A program made the position numbers and the translations under genes. Positions 1 through 9,137 of a stretch of DNA of 64,000 nucleotides are shown here, piece by piece; the first letter of the stretch is position 1, and the number at the start of each line of letters is the position of its first letter. The DNA lies in contig NZ_RWKI01000001.1 in the NCBI RefSeq assembly GCF_003984645.1, positions 62,001 through 126,000 on the forward strand. The letters run 5' to 3'. The DNA comes from Variovorax sp. MHTC-1 (GTDB lineage Bacteria > Pseudomonadota > Gammaproteobacteria > Burkholderiales > Burkholderiaceae_C). The notes under the pieces were generated by a model, which saw nothing but the letters and a program-made list of their open reading frames with translations, was not told where the DNA came from and made no database searches.

Positions 1-1
1 C

Positions 2-1078
2 CAGCAGCAGATGGCGCGGCTCACTGTGGAACTGAAGGGGCAGCGATTGCCGCCGGAGTTCGGCAGCGATGCCCCGGCGAAGGCCCTTCTCCCGGCGCTG
101 ACGCCAAGCCAGTTGGCGACGATCCAGGCGCGGGAGGCTGCGTACGAGGCCAAACTGGCCGAGGCTCGGGCGTCCGTCGACGAGAAGACGAAAGCCATCA
201 CCTCTGCAGAGGCAACGCACACCAAGCTGCGAATCAACTTCGATCTTGCCAATCGGCGCTACCAGCAGAGCCTGGCCCTGGTCAAGGAAGGCTTTTTCAG
301 CGAAGCCGAGCGGCTCAAGCAGCAGCAGGAGGTGGTCAGCCTGGAACACGACCTGGCGGCGCAGACCCAGACGCTCGCGCAACTGCGCGCCGGCCTCCAG
401 GAGGCGCGCTTCCGCCAGACGGCGGTGGAGCAGGAGCGCAAGGTCCAGATACTCGCCGAGGTCGAGCAGGCCAGCAAGGAAGGCGCGGCTCTCCAGGCCG
501 AATTCGCGAAGGCGCAGCAACTCAATGCCTTGAAGACCCTGCGCGCGCCGGTTGCGGGGGTCGTCCAAAGCATCGGCGTGACGACTCTGGGTAGCGCTGT
601 GGCGGCCAATCAGCCCTTGCTGACCATCGTCCCCGAGAACACCCCATTGGTCGCCGAAGTGCTCTTGAGCAACAACGACATCGGCTACGTCAGGATCGGC
701 CAGCCGGTCGAAGTCAAGCTCGACAGTTTTCCGTTCACCCAGTATGGGGCGGTGCCGGGGACAATCAAGTGGATCAGTGCCGACGCTGAATTCCAGAATC
801 CGCAGGCGCTCGACAGGCAAAGCACTTCGAGCCGGCCGGGCTCCGGCAGCCAGGTGCTGGGCCCCGACAGCTCCGACAGCCGCGCCGGCGGCCTGACGTA
901 CCGCGTTCAGATCGCCTTGCCTGCGAATAGCGACAGCATTGTCGTCAAGGGCCGGCCGCCGACCTTGCAATCCGGAATGAGCTTGCAGGCGGACATTCAA
1001 ACCGACAGGCGCAAGCTGATCCAGCTGCTGCTGAATCCACTCGAAAAAGGCTGGACTGAGGGCGTCAGGGTTCGCTGA
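2..1078 (+). CDS. HlyD-family type I secretion membrane fusion protein, 5' truncated by the window
   Basis: The reading frame is already open at the window edge, so the N-terminal transmembrane anchor lies outside. What remains is a long Ala/Gln/Glu-rich alpha-helical hairpin (about residues 30-170 from the first visible Met). A lipoyl/beta-barrel part follows, beginning at LRAPVAGVVQSIGV and continuing through VPENTPLVAEVLLSNNDIGY. That pattern is characteristic of HlyD adaptors, which link an inner-membrane ABC exporter to a TolC-like outer-membrane channel. The partner ABC transporter would be expected upstream. A Ser-rich stretch (SSRPGSGSQ) interrupts the barrel region. The next gene converges from the other strand with a 3-bp gap. 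Confidence 0.85.
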   Translation, partial: QQQMARLTVELKGQRLPPEFGSDAPAKALLPALTPSQLATIQAREAAYEAKLAEARASVDEKTKAITSAEATHTKLRINFDLANRRYQQSLALVKEGFFSEAERLKQQQEVVSLEHDLAAQTQTLAQLRAGLQEARFRQTAVEQERKVQILAEVEQASKEGAALQAEFAKAQQLNALKTLRAPVAGVVQSIGVTTLGSAVAANQPLLTIVPENTPLVAEVLLSNNDIGYVRIGQPVEVKLDSFPFTQYGAVPGTIKWISADAEFQNPQALDRQSTSSRPGSGSQVLGPDSSDSRAGGLTYRVQIALPANSDSIVVKGRPPTLQSGMSLQADIQTDRRKLIQLLLNPLEKGWTEGVRVR

Positions 1079-1081
1079 GTC

Positions 1082-1636
1082 TCACTTCGATGCCTGGACC
1101 CTTGGCAGCGCCTTCACGGCATTGAGCATACGCTCCACGTGCTTGTCGGGATTGAGGTTCTGGTAGTAGTAGGCCACCGTGCCGTTCGGCGCGATCACGT
1201 AGGAAAGCCGGTTGGCGAAATCCGGCCGCGTCTGCATCAGCGCATCGAAACCCTGGATCACTGTCTTGGACTGATCGGAGGCGACGGGGAATTTGCTTTG
1301 GCACTGTTTGACCGAGAAGTCCTTCAGCGTGTCGACGTCATCGGCCGAGACGCCGATCACCGTGGCGCCCGCCGCTTCGAACTGGCTCATGGCTTCCGCG
1401 AAGGCGTGGGCCTCGATGTTGCAGTCGTGGGTACCGGCCGCTGGAAAGAAATACACGACCACCGGCCCCTTGGCCAGCGCGTCGGCCAGCGAGTAGCGAA
1501 AGGTCTTGCCGCCCAGCGCCGCCGTGGCCGTGAACTTCGGCACCGGGTCGCCGATGTCGAGCGCGGCGTAGACGGGAGAAAGAGCAAGGCTTGCGAGCGC
1601 AAGGGCGACGATACGCGCGAGAATCCGACGGGTCAT
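1082..1636 (-). CDS. exported peroxiredoxin / redoxin-domain protein
   Basis: 184 aa. The ATG at 1636 is chosen over the longer frame at 1684 because it has a GGAG-type Shine-Dalgarno and opens directly into a signal peptide (MTRRILARIVALALASLALS, cleavage near VYA-AL). The mature part is a thioredoxin-fold AhpC/TSA domain. FFPAAGTHDC holds the likely peroxidatic Cys, in the place where BCP-type peroxiredoxins carry a T-x-x-C motif. A second Cys sits in VKQCQSKFP. The probable role is periplasmic reduction of peroxides. The Pro usually found before the T-x-x-C is replaced here, so catalytic competence is inferred from the fold rather than from a perfect motif. Confidence 0.8.
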   Translation of the reverse strand: MTRRILARIVALALASLALSPVYAALDIGDPVPKFTATAALGGKTFRYSLADALAKGPVVVYFFPAAGTHDCNIEAHAFAEAMSQFEAAGATVIGVSADDVDTLKDFSVKQCQSKFPVASDQSKTVIQGFDALMQTRPDFANRLSYVIAPNGTVAYYYQNLNPDKHVERMLNAVKALPRVQASK

Positions 1637-1752
1637 GATGTAACTCCGGGAGGGGGCATCGCGAATTCTAGAACCCGGGCGCATTGCGCGCAGAGGTGAA
1701 ACCGGCAGGCGTGTGCCGCCGTATTCGAGAAGCAGGTCAAGAGGGGAAGGTC

Positions 1753-3327
1753 ATGAACGCACTGGTTCGTCTGCTGCGCATCGCGCTGTTGTGCGCGCTG
1801 GCCGCCGGGCTCGGCGCCTGCGGCTCGCTGCCGCCGGCCAAGGAGCGACCCGCGGAGCATGCGGCGCCGGCGGACCCGTCGACCATGCTGGCGAAGATCG
1901 TCGCCGCATCCACGCCGCCGGACGAGCATTCCGGCTTTCGCCTGATGCCGCTCGGCGTGTATTCGCTGGATGCACGCATCCAGCTCGCACAGCGGGCAGA
2001 GCGTTCGCTGGTGGTGCAGTACTACCAGCTCGAGAACGATGCCGTCGGCCGCCTGCTGATGCGCTCGCTGCGCGAGGCGGCGGCGCGCGGCGTCAAGGTG
2101 CGCGTGCTGGTGGACGATCTCTATACCGCCAAGAGCCAGCACCTGCTGCTGGCGCTTTCGCAGACGCCCAACGTCGACGTGCGGCTTTTCAATCCCTTCT
2201 GCTGCGGCCGCGACGGTTTCTTTTCGCGCTTCGTCGCATCGCCGCACGAGATCTACCGGCTCAACCATCGCATGCACAACAAGCTGTTCATCGCCGATGG
2301 CGCGATGGCGGTGGTGGGTGGGCGCAACATCGCCGACGAGTACTTCGTGCTCAGCGAGGCGCAGAACTTCATCGATATGGACGCGGTGGTGGTGGGCAAG
2401 GTGCTGCCGCAGCTCGAAGCCATCTTCGACGCCTACTGGAACAGCGAGCAGGCCTGGCCGATCGAGGACATCGTTCGCGGCGAGGGCGGTCGGACGCCGG
2501 GCGTGGAGGATTTCGACGCCTGGGTCGGCATGGCCGCGCCGCCGCCCAAGATCGTGCTGCCGCCCGCCGATATCCTCGGCTACGGGCCGATCGCCGAAGA
2601 GCTCGACGGCGGGCGCATGGGCCTGCTGTGGGGTTGGGCCTATGCGGTGGCGGATCCGCCCACCAAGCCCACCACGATGACGGCCGACGAAGCCCTGGCC
2701 ACCAGCGTCACGATGCGCATGTGGACCATCCTGCTGGGCGCCAAGAACGAGGTGCAGATGACTTCGCCCTACCTGGTGCCCGGCGACAAGGGCATGGCGG
2801 CGTTCGAGGACCTGGCTCAGCGCAAGGTCAAGGTCGTGCTCTTGACCAACTCCCTGGCGGCCAACGACGAGCCGCTGGTCCACACGGGCTATGTGCGCTA
2901 TCGGCAACGGCTGCTGAGATCGGGCGCCGACCTCTACGAGCTGAGCCCTGAACGCACGACCGCCAGCAAGCGCTTCGGCTCCTTCGGCACTTCGCTGGGA
3001 CGCCTGCACGCCAAGACCGCGGCCATCGACCGCACCCGCCTCCTCATCGGCTCGGCGAATCTGGACCCGCGCTCGGCCACCCAGAACACCGAGATGGGCG
3101 TGCTGATCGACAGCCCGCAGCTGGCGCGCGAGCTGCTGCGCGTGATCAACGTCAGCAGGGTGCAGAACTCCTACCGCCTGCGGCTGGCCAAGGACACCGG
3201 CGCCGTCGAGTGGCTGACTACCGACGGCGAGAAGGAGGTGGTCCTCACCTCCGAGCCGGAGGCGACCTTCTTCCAGCGCTTCTACAACAGGCTGATCGCG
3301 CCGATCGTGCCGGAAATGCTCCTGTAG
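1753..3327 (+). CDS. phospholipase D-like lipoprotein (ClsC/cardiolipin synthase type)
   Basis: 524 aa. The start at 1753 is preferred to 1684 because GAGGGGAAGG precedes it and the N-terminus becomes a lipoprotein signal with lipobox LGAC at residues 20-23. Two HKD motifs are visible: HNKLFIADGAMAVVGG from residue 175 and HAKTAAIDRTRLLIGSANLD from residue 419. These are the paired catalytic motifs of the PLD superfamily. Length and layout resemble ClsC/YmdC cardiolipin synthases, but a phospholipase or other phosphatidyl transferase is equally possible. The desaturase gene begins 9 bp after the stop, suggesting a membrane-lipid remodelling operon. Confidence 0.85.
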   Translation: MNALVRLLRIALLCALAAGLGACGSLPPAKERPAEHAAPADPSTMLAKIVAASTPPDEHSGFRLMPLGVYSLDARIQLAQRAERSLVVQYYQLENDAVGRLLMRSLREAAARGVKVRVLVDDLYTAKSQHLLLALSQTPNVDVRLFNPFCCGRDGFFSRFVASPHEIYRLNHRMHNKLFIADGAMAVVGGRNIADEYFVLSEAQNFIDMDAVVVGKVLPQLEAIFDAYWNSEQAWPIEDIVRGEGGRTPGVEDFDAWVGMAAPPPKIVLPPADILGYGPIAEELDGGRMGLLWGWAYAVADPPTKPTTMTADEALATSVTMRMWTILLGAKNEVQMTSPYLVPGDKGMAAFEDLAQRKVKVVLLTNSLAANDEPLVHTGYVRYRQRLLRSGADLYELSPERTTASKRFGSFGTSLGRLHAKTAAIDRTRLLIGSANLDPRSATQNTEMGVLIDSPQLARELLRVINVSRVQNSYRLRLAKDTGAVEWLTTDGEKEVVLTSEPEATFFQRFYNRLIAPIVPEMLL

Positions 3328-3336
3328 CCTCGGCGC

Positions 3337-4122
3337 GTGGCAGCCACCTTCCAATCCTTGTCCTTCCTGCAGGTCATGCTGTGGGGCGTGGCCTTCTTCG
3401 GCAGCATCTACCTGCTCTTCGGCGCCGCCAACTGGCTGCTGACGCGCAGGCTATTGCCCGCGCTGGGCATCGGCCGCGAACTCGACCCGCGGCCGGTGCG
3501 GCCCGAGCAGCTGCGCCGGGAGCTCGCGCAGTCGGCCGTGTCGGTGCTGATCTTCGGCATCGGCATGGTGTTCCCATGGGGATTCCTGCAACTGGGCTGG
3601 GCGCGGCTCGATGCGACCCCGGGCGGGCTGCAGATCGCACTCGAGATCCTCGCGCTGGCAGTCTGGAACGACGTGCATTTCTGGCTCAACCATCGCCTGC
3701 TGCACACGCGGCTCCTGCGGCGCTTCCACGGCCCGCACCATCGCTCGATCGTGACCACGCCCTTCGCCACCTACAGTTTTCATCCGCTCGAGGCGCTCAT
3801 GCTCGGCAACGTGATCCTGCCGCCGATGCTGGTGCACGACTTCAGCTTCTGGGCGCTGGCCTCGGTGCCGCTGTTCAGCCTGTTCTTCAACAACGTCGGG
3901 CATTCGAACTACGACTTCTTTCCCAAAGTCTCGTACGACCACTGGTTCGCCGCCAGCCGCCGGCATCATCTGCACCACGCCTGCCACGGCGGCAACTACG
4001 GCTTCCAGTTCACCTTCATGGACCGGTTGTTCCGCACGCGCATCGCGGCCGATGCGGCCGAGCCGCAACTGCGTGCCCATCGCCAGAGCACAGGAGCGCG
4101 CAGCGCGAAGGTTCCCCAATGA
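3337..4122 (+). CDS. fatty acid hydroxylase / sterol desaturase family membrane protein
   Basis: 261 aa, GTG start nine bases after the PLD stop codon; an internal ATG at 3376 is the alternative. Hydrophobic helices surround the di-iron histidine clusters of this family: HFWLNH near residue 114, HGPHH near 131, and HHLHHACHGG near 210. Members hydroxylate or desaturate acyl chains, sterols or related lipids in the membrane. No sterol pathway is visible here, so a fatty acyl or alkylglycerol-type substrate is inferred. The stop codon overlaps the next start (ATGA), indicating translational coupling. Confidence 0.85.
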   Translation: MAATFQSLSFLQVMLWGVAFFGSIYLLFGAANWLLTRRLLPALGIGRELDPRPVRPEQLRRELAQSAVSVLIFGIGMVFPWGFLQLGWARLDATPGGLQIALEILALAVWNDVHFWLNHRLLHTRLLRRFHGPHHRSIVTTPFATYSFHPLEALMLGNVILPPMLVHDFSFWALASVPLFSLFFNNVGHSNYDFFPKVSYDHWFAASRRHHLHHACHGGNYGFQFTFMDRLFRTRIAADAAEPQLRAHRQSTGARSAKVPQ

Positions 4123-5000
4123 ACACGACCCCCGACTTCCTGGCGCGAGAGCACGATCTGCGCGACCCGAGCCCCTGGCTCGCGCTCTACCTCGACCAGA
4201 GCACGCCGCTGCCCGACAAGGTGAAGGCAGCCTGGCTCGCCGATTCGAGCTCTGCCTCGCGCCAATACCTGCTGCCGTTTCTGCGGCCGCTGGCGCGCGC
4301 CGCCATCGTGCTGTTCCAGGTGATCAAGGTGTTCGTGCCGCGCAAGTGGGCACATTCGCGGCTCTTGCACCGCCTGCTGGCCTGGGGCCTCAAACGCTTC
4401 GTTTCGCCCGAGGCCAACTGGCTGATCCTGCGGCACTTCCACCTGGGCTCGCAGGTGCTGGCCTTCATCGGCGCCAATTCGCCGGTGCCGGTGGCTACCT
4501 CGCCGCTGGAGCCGGCCGACATCGACGCGCTGAAGGAGGACATGTTCCTGCAGCACGACCTTAACCTGTTCAACTTCGTGATCCGGCTCAACCAGGCGCT
4601 GCGCGCGCAGGGGCTCGAATTGCGCAAGGCGGAGCAGGTGGATTTCTCGATGATCCGCGAGCCCGGCTTGCGGCTCGAAGACATGCCGCGCGGTCGGCTC
4701 AATTTTCTTGACCTGCAGAGCGCGATCGAGCTGTTCACGCCGCTCTACCAGCTCATGCTGACCGACAACGACTTCTGGCGCGCCGCCAATTCGCTGCAGT
4801 TGGACGAGACCATCGGCATCTACGCCGCCACCGTGCTGGATGCGCCCGAGCACCTGATCCTGGTGAACAACAAGCATCCGCTGGTACCGCTGTCGACCCT
4901 GCGCGCGGGACACCGGCTGGTGATCCACGGCCTGTCCACCGAAATGCTGCACAGCCTCCTGATGAAGTTCAGGGATGCGCCGGCCGCGGCTCCCTTGTAA
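4119..5000 (+). CDS. unrecognised conserved-looking protein, 293 aa
   Basis: Starts at the ATG in an ATGA overlap with the hydroxylase gene, which fixes the start well. I do not recognise the family. The protein has one moderately hydrophobic stretch near residues 60-75 (RAAIVLFQVIKVFV) followed by basic residues. A helical, charged remainder includes DMFLQHDLNLFNFVIRLNQ and IGIYAATVLDAPEHLILVNN. There is no signal peptide. Position behind a PLD lipoprotein and a fatty acid hydroxylase suggests an accessory role at the membrane, but no catalytic motif is evident. Confidence 0.75.
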   Translation: MNTTPDFLAREHDLRDPSPWLALYLDQSTPLPDKVKAAWLADSSSASRQYLLPFLRPLARAAIVLFQVIKVFVPRKWAHSRLLHRLLAWGLKRFVSPEANWLILRHFHLGSQVLAFIGANSPVPVATSPLEPADIDALKEDMFLQHDLNLFNFVIRLNQALRAQGLELRKAEQVDFSMIREPGLRLEDMPRGRLNFLDLQSAIELFTPLYQLMLTDNDFWRAANSLQLDETIGIYAATVLDAPEHLILVNNKHPLVPLSTLRAGHRLVIHGLSTEMLHSLLMKFRDAPAAAPL

Positions 5001-5019
5001 TCCGGCGTCCGTGCCCCAA

Positions 5020-5382
5020 ATGCAAGCCATGAACGCTACCAAGACTCCGTCGCCCAGGACCGATCTGGCGGTGACGCACGTGCTGGCCCAGCTCCTCGAG
5101 CGGCTCGAGCACAGCGCCGTGCCGGTGGGTGCCGAGCAATACCGATCGGTCGTGATGCACCTGGTGGACGAATTCCGCGAGGTCGAACCCGGCACCGGCC
5201 TCGGGCAGTTGCTGGACGCCTATCCGGCCGCCGCCGAGGTGTACGAGAACCTCAACTATCAGCACGCCGGCCTGTGCCGCTCCGGGCTGGATGCGTCGCT
5301 GGCCGCCGAACTGGCTGCCAAGGATGCGATCGCGCGCGTCATGCGCCGCGCCGAACCCGACGCGACCCATGGCCAAGGCTGA
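5020..5382 (+). CDS. hypothetical protein, 120 aa
   Basis: Begins about 20 bp after the previous stop. ATG at 5020 or 5029 is possible and neither has a strong Shine-Dalgarno; a GTG also lies at 5011. The sequence is helical and acidic (HVLAQLLERLEHSAVPVGAE, VEPGTGLGQLLDAYPAAAEV), with no membrane segment and a single Cys. I do not recognise a domain. The downstream small gene overlaps its 3' end by 14 bp in another frame, so it appears to belong to the same transcript as the lipid-enzyme genes. Confidence 0.6.
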   Translation: MQAMNATKTPSPRTDLAVTHVLAQLLERLEHSAVPVGAEQYRSVVMHLVDEFREVEPGTGLGQLLDAYPAAAEVYENLNYQHAGLCRSGLDASLAAELAAKDAIARVMRRAEPDATHGQG

Positions 5383-5602
5383 TGTCAAGACCGCCGTCGT
5401 AGCCGACGGCCTGCGCTACAAGGCCAAGGCGCCGGGATCTCCTTTCCGCGCCTCGGCCTCGTTCAGCGGCGCGACCATGTCCTGCTTCATGTGCGGCAAG
5501 CACCGCGTGCGCTCGCAGCTGCGGACCCGGCAGCTGCTGGGCAAGTCGCAAACCGTCTGTGCGCCCTCGTGTAAGGCACTCGACGAACTGATCGATTCGT
5601 GA
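5369..5602 (+). CDS. small cysteine-pair protein, 77 aa
   Basis: Starts inside the end of the preceding gene (14-bp overlap). It is Lys/Arg-rich, with SCFMCGKHRVRSQ and, 20 or so residues on, VCAPSC. The C-x2-C and C-x3-C pairs look like a small zinc ribbon or knuckle, although that is inferred from spacing alone. No signal peptide. An 8-bp perfect inverted repeat follows the stop at 5629-5648. Function unknown. Confidence 0.6.
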   Translation: MAKADVKTAVVADGLRYKAKAPGSPFRASASFSGATMSCFMCGKHRVRSQLRTRQLLGKSQTVCAPSCKALDELIDS

Positions 5603-5783
5603 CAGCGCCGCGACGTAGTTGACGAATTCGATTTGCCTCTGCAAATCGGCTACCAAAGCGGCGAATTTGGATCTACAGTTGGAAACAATTGATGCAATTA
5701 TTTGCCTCAATACCAAAGTTCTAATTGATGGTCGATCAAATGATCCCGCTTAAAACCATTGCCTTCTATTGGTCGGAGCGCGT
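5603..5783. promoter_or_regulatory. AT-rich intergenic region with several inverted repeats
   Basis: About 180 bp that is clearly more AT-rich than its surroundings. A perfect hairpin CGATTTGC-ctct-GCAAATCG lies at 5629-5648; it has no T-run, so it is more likely an operator or weak stem than a terminator. AATTGATG occurs twice, and TTGAT-n5-ATCAA lies at 5725-5739, 45 bp before the next start. The region probably holds the promoter of the downstream gene and a dimeric regulator site. The n5 spacing argues against a canonical FNR box. Confidence 0.45.
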
Positions 5784-6353
5784 ATGAGCAGGCCGCCCCG
5801 TCACGTCATCATGCAGGTCGTCAAGCGCTCGGGGGGCGCGACGCACCACGTCGAATTCAGCATGGACGACAACTTCGCCGAGCGCCTGCGGCAGCTGCGC
5901 TCGCTGGTGCCGCCGCTCAACGCCCTCAACAAGCAGCGCGATCTCGTGATCGACAAGGTGCGCGTTCGCCTTCCCACCGCCGTATGGCGCTGCGGCGGCG
6001 ACATCGACAGCCAGGTCGACGGCTCCTGCATCGTCATCGCCGCGGAAGGCTTCTTCAACTGCGGCGGCAAGGATCGCAAGACCAAGGAAAAGCTGGTCAC
6101 CTATACCTTCCCGATCGCACGTCTGATCGAATTGCATGCCGAGCGGCCTGCGGGCGAAACCTTCTACATCCGCGACGGCATCTTCACCAACGACGAGCCC
6201 GCCAACTCCGCGGCCGGCCGCTGGGTGGCCTCGCTGCACGAGCTGGAAGAGATGCGCATGCCGGACGCGCCGTCCGACTTCGACACGCTGCAGGGCGTGC
6301 CGCTTCGCACCGCGCAGGGTGGCTTGCCCACGCATGACCTCAGCTTGAACTGA
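5784..6353 (+). CDS. hypothetical protein, 189 aa
   Basis: ATG at 5784 follows GGAG; an in-frame TTG at 5769 is less likely. The protein is soluble-looking, with no signal peptide. It contains two Cys-Gly-Gly motifs (WRCGGDIDSQ and FFNCGGKDRKTK) and an acidic C-terminal half with a helix around VASLHELEEMRMPD. I do not recognise the family. It is preceded by a 180-bp AT-rich regulatory region and is convergent with hppA, so it is probably a monocistronic, individually regulated gene. Confidence 0.6.
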   Translation: MSRPPRHVIMQVVKRSGGATHHVEFSMDDNFAERLRQLRSLVPPLNALNKQRDLVIDKVRVRLPTAVWRCGGDIDSQVDGSCIVIAAEGFFNCGGKDRKTKEKLVTYTFPIARLIELHAERPAGETFYIRDGIFTNDEPANSAAGRWVASLHELEEMRMPDAPSDFDTLQGVPLRTAQGGLPTHDLSLN

Positions 6354-6389
6354 GGCGTCGCGGCGCGCGCTCGACGCGCCGCATATCCC

Positions 6390-8879
6390 TTATCGCAGCT
6401 TCACTTCAACCCGCCGCGCTTCGGCCGGCGGCCCGTCGGCCTGGGTTTGCGCGGGCTTGGCGAGTTCCATCTTGTCCTCGGGCACGCCGGCCAGCCTGAG
6501 GGCGGCACCCACTGCCAGAGCGCGCTGCTTGGCAAGCTCGGCATTCTTCTCGGCATCGCCGGTGGCGTCGTGGTAGCCGCTCACCAGCACACGGCCGCCG
6601 GCTTGCGCGGCCTTCACGATGTCGGCCAACGCGGCGCTCGAGCCCGCGGGAACCTCGGCGCTGGCGGTGGCGAAGTAGAACTTGACCACGCCGTTGTCGG
6701 TCTTGATCGAGGCGCCCGTATCGCCGGACGCTGCCGGCGCCGTTGCAGGTGCCGGCGCAGGTGCGGCGATCGGCGCAGGGGTTGAAGCAGGCGTCGATAT
6801 CGCAGCCGCATCGCCGGCGTGGAACTCGACCACCAGCGGCACGATCAGGAGCGCTACGATGTTGATGATCTTGATCAGCGGGTTTACCGCCGGGCCGGCG
6901 GTGTCCTTGTAGGGGTCGCCCACGGTGTCGCCGGTGACGGCGGCCTTGTGCGCCTCCGAGCCCTTGCCGCCGTGGTTGCCGTCCTCGATGTACTTCTTCG
7001 CGTTGTCCCAAGCGCCGCCGCCGGTGCACATCGAGATGGCTACGAACAGACCCGTGACGATGGTGCCCATGAGCAAGCCGCCCAGCGCCTTCGGCCCCAG
7101 CAGCAGGCCGACCAGGATCGGCACCACCACGGGCAACAGCGAGGGGATCATCATTTCCTTGATCGCCGCACCGGTCAGCATGCTCACGGCGCGGCCGTAC
7201 TCGGGCTTGCCGGTGCCTTCCATGATGCCGGGGATTTCGCGGAACTGCCTGCGCACTTCCTCGACCACCGAGCCGGCCGCGCGGCCCACGGCTTCCATCG
7301 CCATGGCGCCGAACAGGTAGGGGATCAGGCCGCCGATGAAGAGGCCCACGATCACCATCGGGTCGCTCAGGTTGAAGCTGATGGCCAGGCCGAAGCTCTC
7401 GAGCTTGTGGGTGTAGTCGGCGAACAGCACCAGCGCTGCCAGGCCGGCCGAGCCGATCGCGTAGCCCTTGGTCACGGCCTTTGTGGTGTTGCCCACGGCA
7501 TCCAGCGGATCGGTGATGTCGCGCACGCTGGCCGGCATCTCCGACATCTCGGCGATGCCGCCGGCGTTGTCGGTGATCGGGCCGTAGGCGTCGAGCGCCA
7601 CCACGATGCCGGCCATGCTGAGCATCGCCGTGGCCGCTACGGCGATGCCGTAGAGGCCCGCGAGCCAATAGGAAGCCATGATTGCGATACAGACGCAGAT
7701 CACCGGCCAGGCGGTGGAGCGCATCGACACGCCGAGGCCCGCGATGATGTTGGTGCCGTGTCCGGTGGTCGAAGCCTGCGCGATGTGGCGCACCGGCGAA
7801 TACTGCGTGCCGGTGTAGAACTCGGTGATCCACACCAGCGCGGCCGTGAGCGCCAGGCCGACGAAGCAGGCGCCGAAGAGCTTGAGCTGGCTGCCCGAGG
7901 CGGCGATCGCGTTGTCAGGAATGATCCATTGCGTCACGAACCAGAATGCGATCAGCGACAGGCCGCCCGCTACCGCCAGCCCCTTGTAGAGCGCCGGCAT
8001 CACGTTGATCATGCCGGGCGAAGCCTTGACGAAGAAGCAGCCGACGATCGACGCGATGATCGACACACCGCCGAGCGCAAGCGGGTACAGCACCGCGTTG
8101 ACCGGCGCTGCAGCCACCATCAGCGCGCCCAGCACCATGGTCGCAATCAGCGTGACCGCATAGGTTTCGAACAGGTCGGCCGCCATGCCCGCGCAGTCGC
8201 CGACGTTGTCGCCCACGTTGTCGGCGATCACCGCCGGGTTGCGCGGATCGTCCTCAGGAATGCCGGCCTCGACCTTGCCCACCAGGTCGGCGCCGACGTC
8301 GGCGCCCTTGGTGAAGATGCCGCCGCCGAGCCGCGCGAAGATCGAGATCAGCGAGGAGCCGAAGGCGAAGCCGATCAGCGGATTGAGCAGGTTGGCGAGG
8401 CTCTTGTCCGGCGTCAGCTGGCCGTCGCCTGCCAGGAACCAGTAGAAGGCCGAGACGCCCAGCAGACCCAGCCCGACCACCAGCATGCCGGTGATCGCGC
8501 CGCCGCGGAAGGCAACGTCGAGCGCCGGGCCGATGCCTTGCGTCGCCGCCTGCGCGGTGCGCACGTTGGCGCGCACGGAGACGTTCATGCCGATGAAGCC
8601 GCAGGCGCCCGAGAGCACCGCGCCGATCACGAAGCCGACCGCGGTGGTCACGTCGAGGAAGATCCCGATCAGGATCGCGAGCACGATGCCGACGATGGCG
8701 ATGGTGCGGTACTGCTTGGCCAGGTAGGCCGCCGCACCCGTCTGGATCGCCGCCGCGATCTCCTGCATTCGGGCGTTGCCCGGGTCTTTCGAAAGAATCC
8801 AGCTGCGCGCCCAGAACCCATAGCCGACGGCCACGAGGCCGCAGACGATGGCGAGGACGAGAGGGGTGTTGCCGATCAT
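6390..8879 (-). CDS. hppA: K+-independent H+-translocating membrane pyrophosphatase with C-terminal OmpA-like domain
   Basis: 829 aa. ATG 8879 is preferred because GGAG lies 9 nt upstream; in-frame upstream candidates exist at 8894 and 8942. Residues 1 to about 690 are the multi-helix membrane PPase. The pyrophosphate-binding signature lies near 194-230 ([18 protein letters not shown], then [16 protein letters not shown]), and [19 protein letters not shown] lies close to the end. GNTTKA carries Lys at the position that distinguishes K+-independent proton pumps from K+-dependent (including Na+) enzymes. After a Pro/Ala linker, residues about 715-829 form an OmpA-like domain ([16 protein letters not shown], then ARRVEVKLR). 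Membrane PPases usually end near the last helix, so the extra domain is unusual. Confidence 0.93.
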   Translation of the reverse strand: MIGNTPLVLAIVCGLVAVGYGFWARSWILSKDPGNARMQEIAAAIQTGAAAYLAKQYRTIAIVGIVLAILIGIFLDVTTAVGFVIGAVLSGACGFIGMNVSVRANVRTAQAATQGIGPALDVAFRGGAITGMLVVGLGLLGVSAFYWFLAGDGQLTPDKSLANLLNPLIGFAFGSSLISIFARLGGGIFTKGADVGADLVGKVEAGIPEDDPRNPAVIADNVGDNVGDCAGMAADLFETYAVTLIATMVLGALMVAAAPVNAVLYPLALGGVSIIASIVGCFFVKASPGMINVMPALYKGLAVAGGLSLIAFWFVTQWIIPDNAIAASGSQLKLFGACFVGLALTAALVWITEFYTGTQYSPVRHIAQASTTGHGTNIIAGLGVSMRSTAWPVICVCIAIMASYWLAGLYGIAVAATAMLSMAGIVVALDAYGPITDNAGGIAEMSEMPASVRDITDPLDAVGNTTKAVTKGYAIGSAGLAALVLFADYTHKLESFGLAISFNLSDPMVIVGLFIGGLIPYLFGAMAMEAVGRAAGSVVEEVRRQFREIPGIMEGTGKPEYGRAVSMLTGAAIKEMMIPSLLPVVVPILVGLLLGPKALGGLLMGTIVTGLFVAISMCTGGGAWDNAKKYIEDGNHGGKGSEAHKAAVTGDTVGDPYKDTAGPAVNPLIKIINIVALLIVPLVVEFHAGDAAAISTPASTPAPIAAPAPAPATAPAASGDTGASIKTDNGVVKFYFATASAEVPAGSSAALADIVKAAQAGGRVLVSGYHDATGDAEKNAELAKQRALAVGAALRLAGVPEDKMELAKPAQTQADGPPAEARRVEVKLR

Positions 8880-9137
8880 GCCTTGCTTCTCCATTCGTTC
8901 GTTGTGACTTGTGGAGACGAAAGCACTTAGCCCTGCGCGCAACGCGTACGGGTCTGTGCTTCCGCCGCGTTGCTTCCTCGAAGCCCCGATGCCTTGAAAA
9001 AAGGCTGGGGCCGATTGGCCAACGCGGTCAATTTACAGGCAAATGCCGGGTTTCGTGCGACCGGGCCGTGACACGGAAAGTAAACTTCGGGTTTGTCCGC
9101 ATCCCGCGAACACTTTCAACTACTCCAAGACAGATCT
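8880..9137. promoter_or_regulatory. divergent promoter region between hppA and ppa
   Basis: 258 bp separating two oppositely oriented pyrophosphatase genes, so promoters for both must lie here. No gene is supported. I see no convincing long inverted repeat. The sharing of one regulatory region by a soluble and a membrane PPase suggests coordinated or opposing control, which is inference only. Confidence 0.5.

Noticed and set aside
1633..3354. Long antisense frames opposite strong genes (for example 1633-3354, 6819-8930, 19806-21467, 45623-47887)
   Set aside because: They are Arg/His/Gly-rich shadows of GC-rich coding strands, without ribosome sites or recognisable domains, and lie opposite well-identified genes.
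5725..5739. FNR box at TTGAT-n5-ATCAA
   Set aside because: FNR sites have four central bases; here there are five, so the dyad is retained only as an unspecified inverted repeat.
6390..8879. Annotation of the membrane pyrophosphatase as a sodium pump
   Set aside because: GNTTKA has Lys where Na+-pumping, K+-dependent enzymes have Ala, indicating the K+-independent proton-pumping group.
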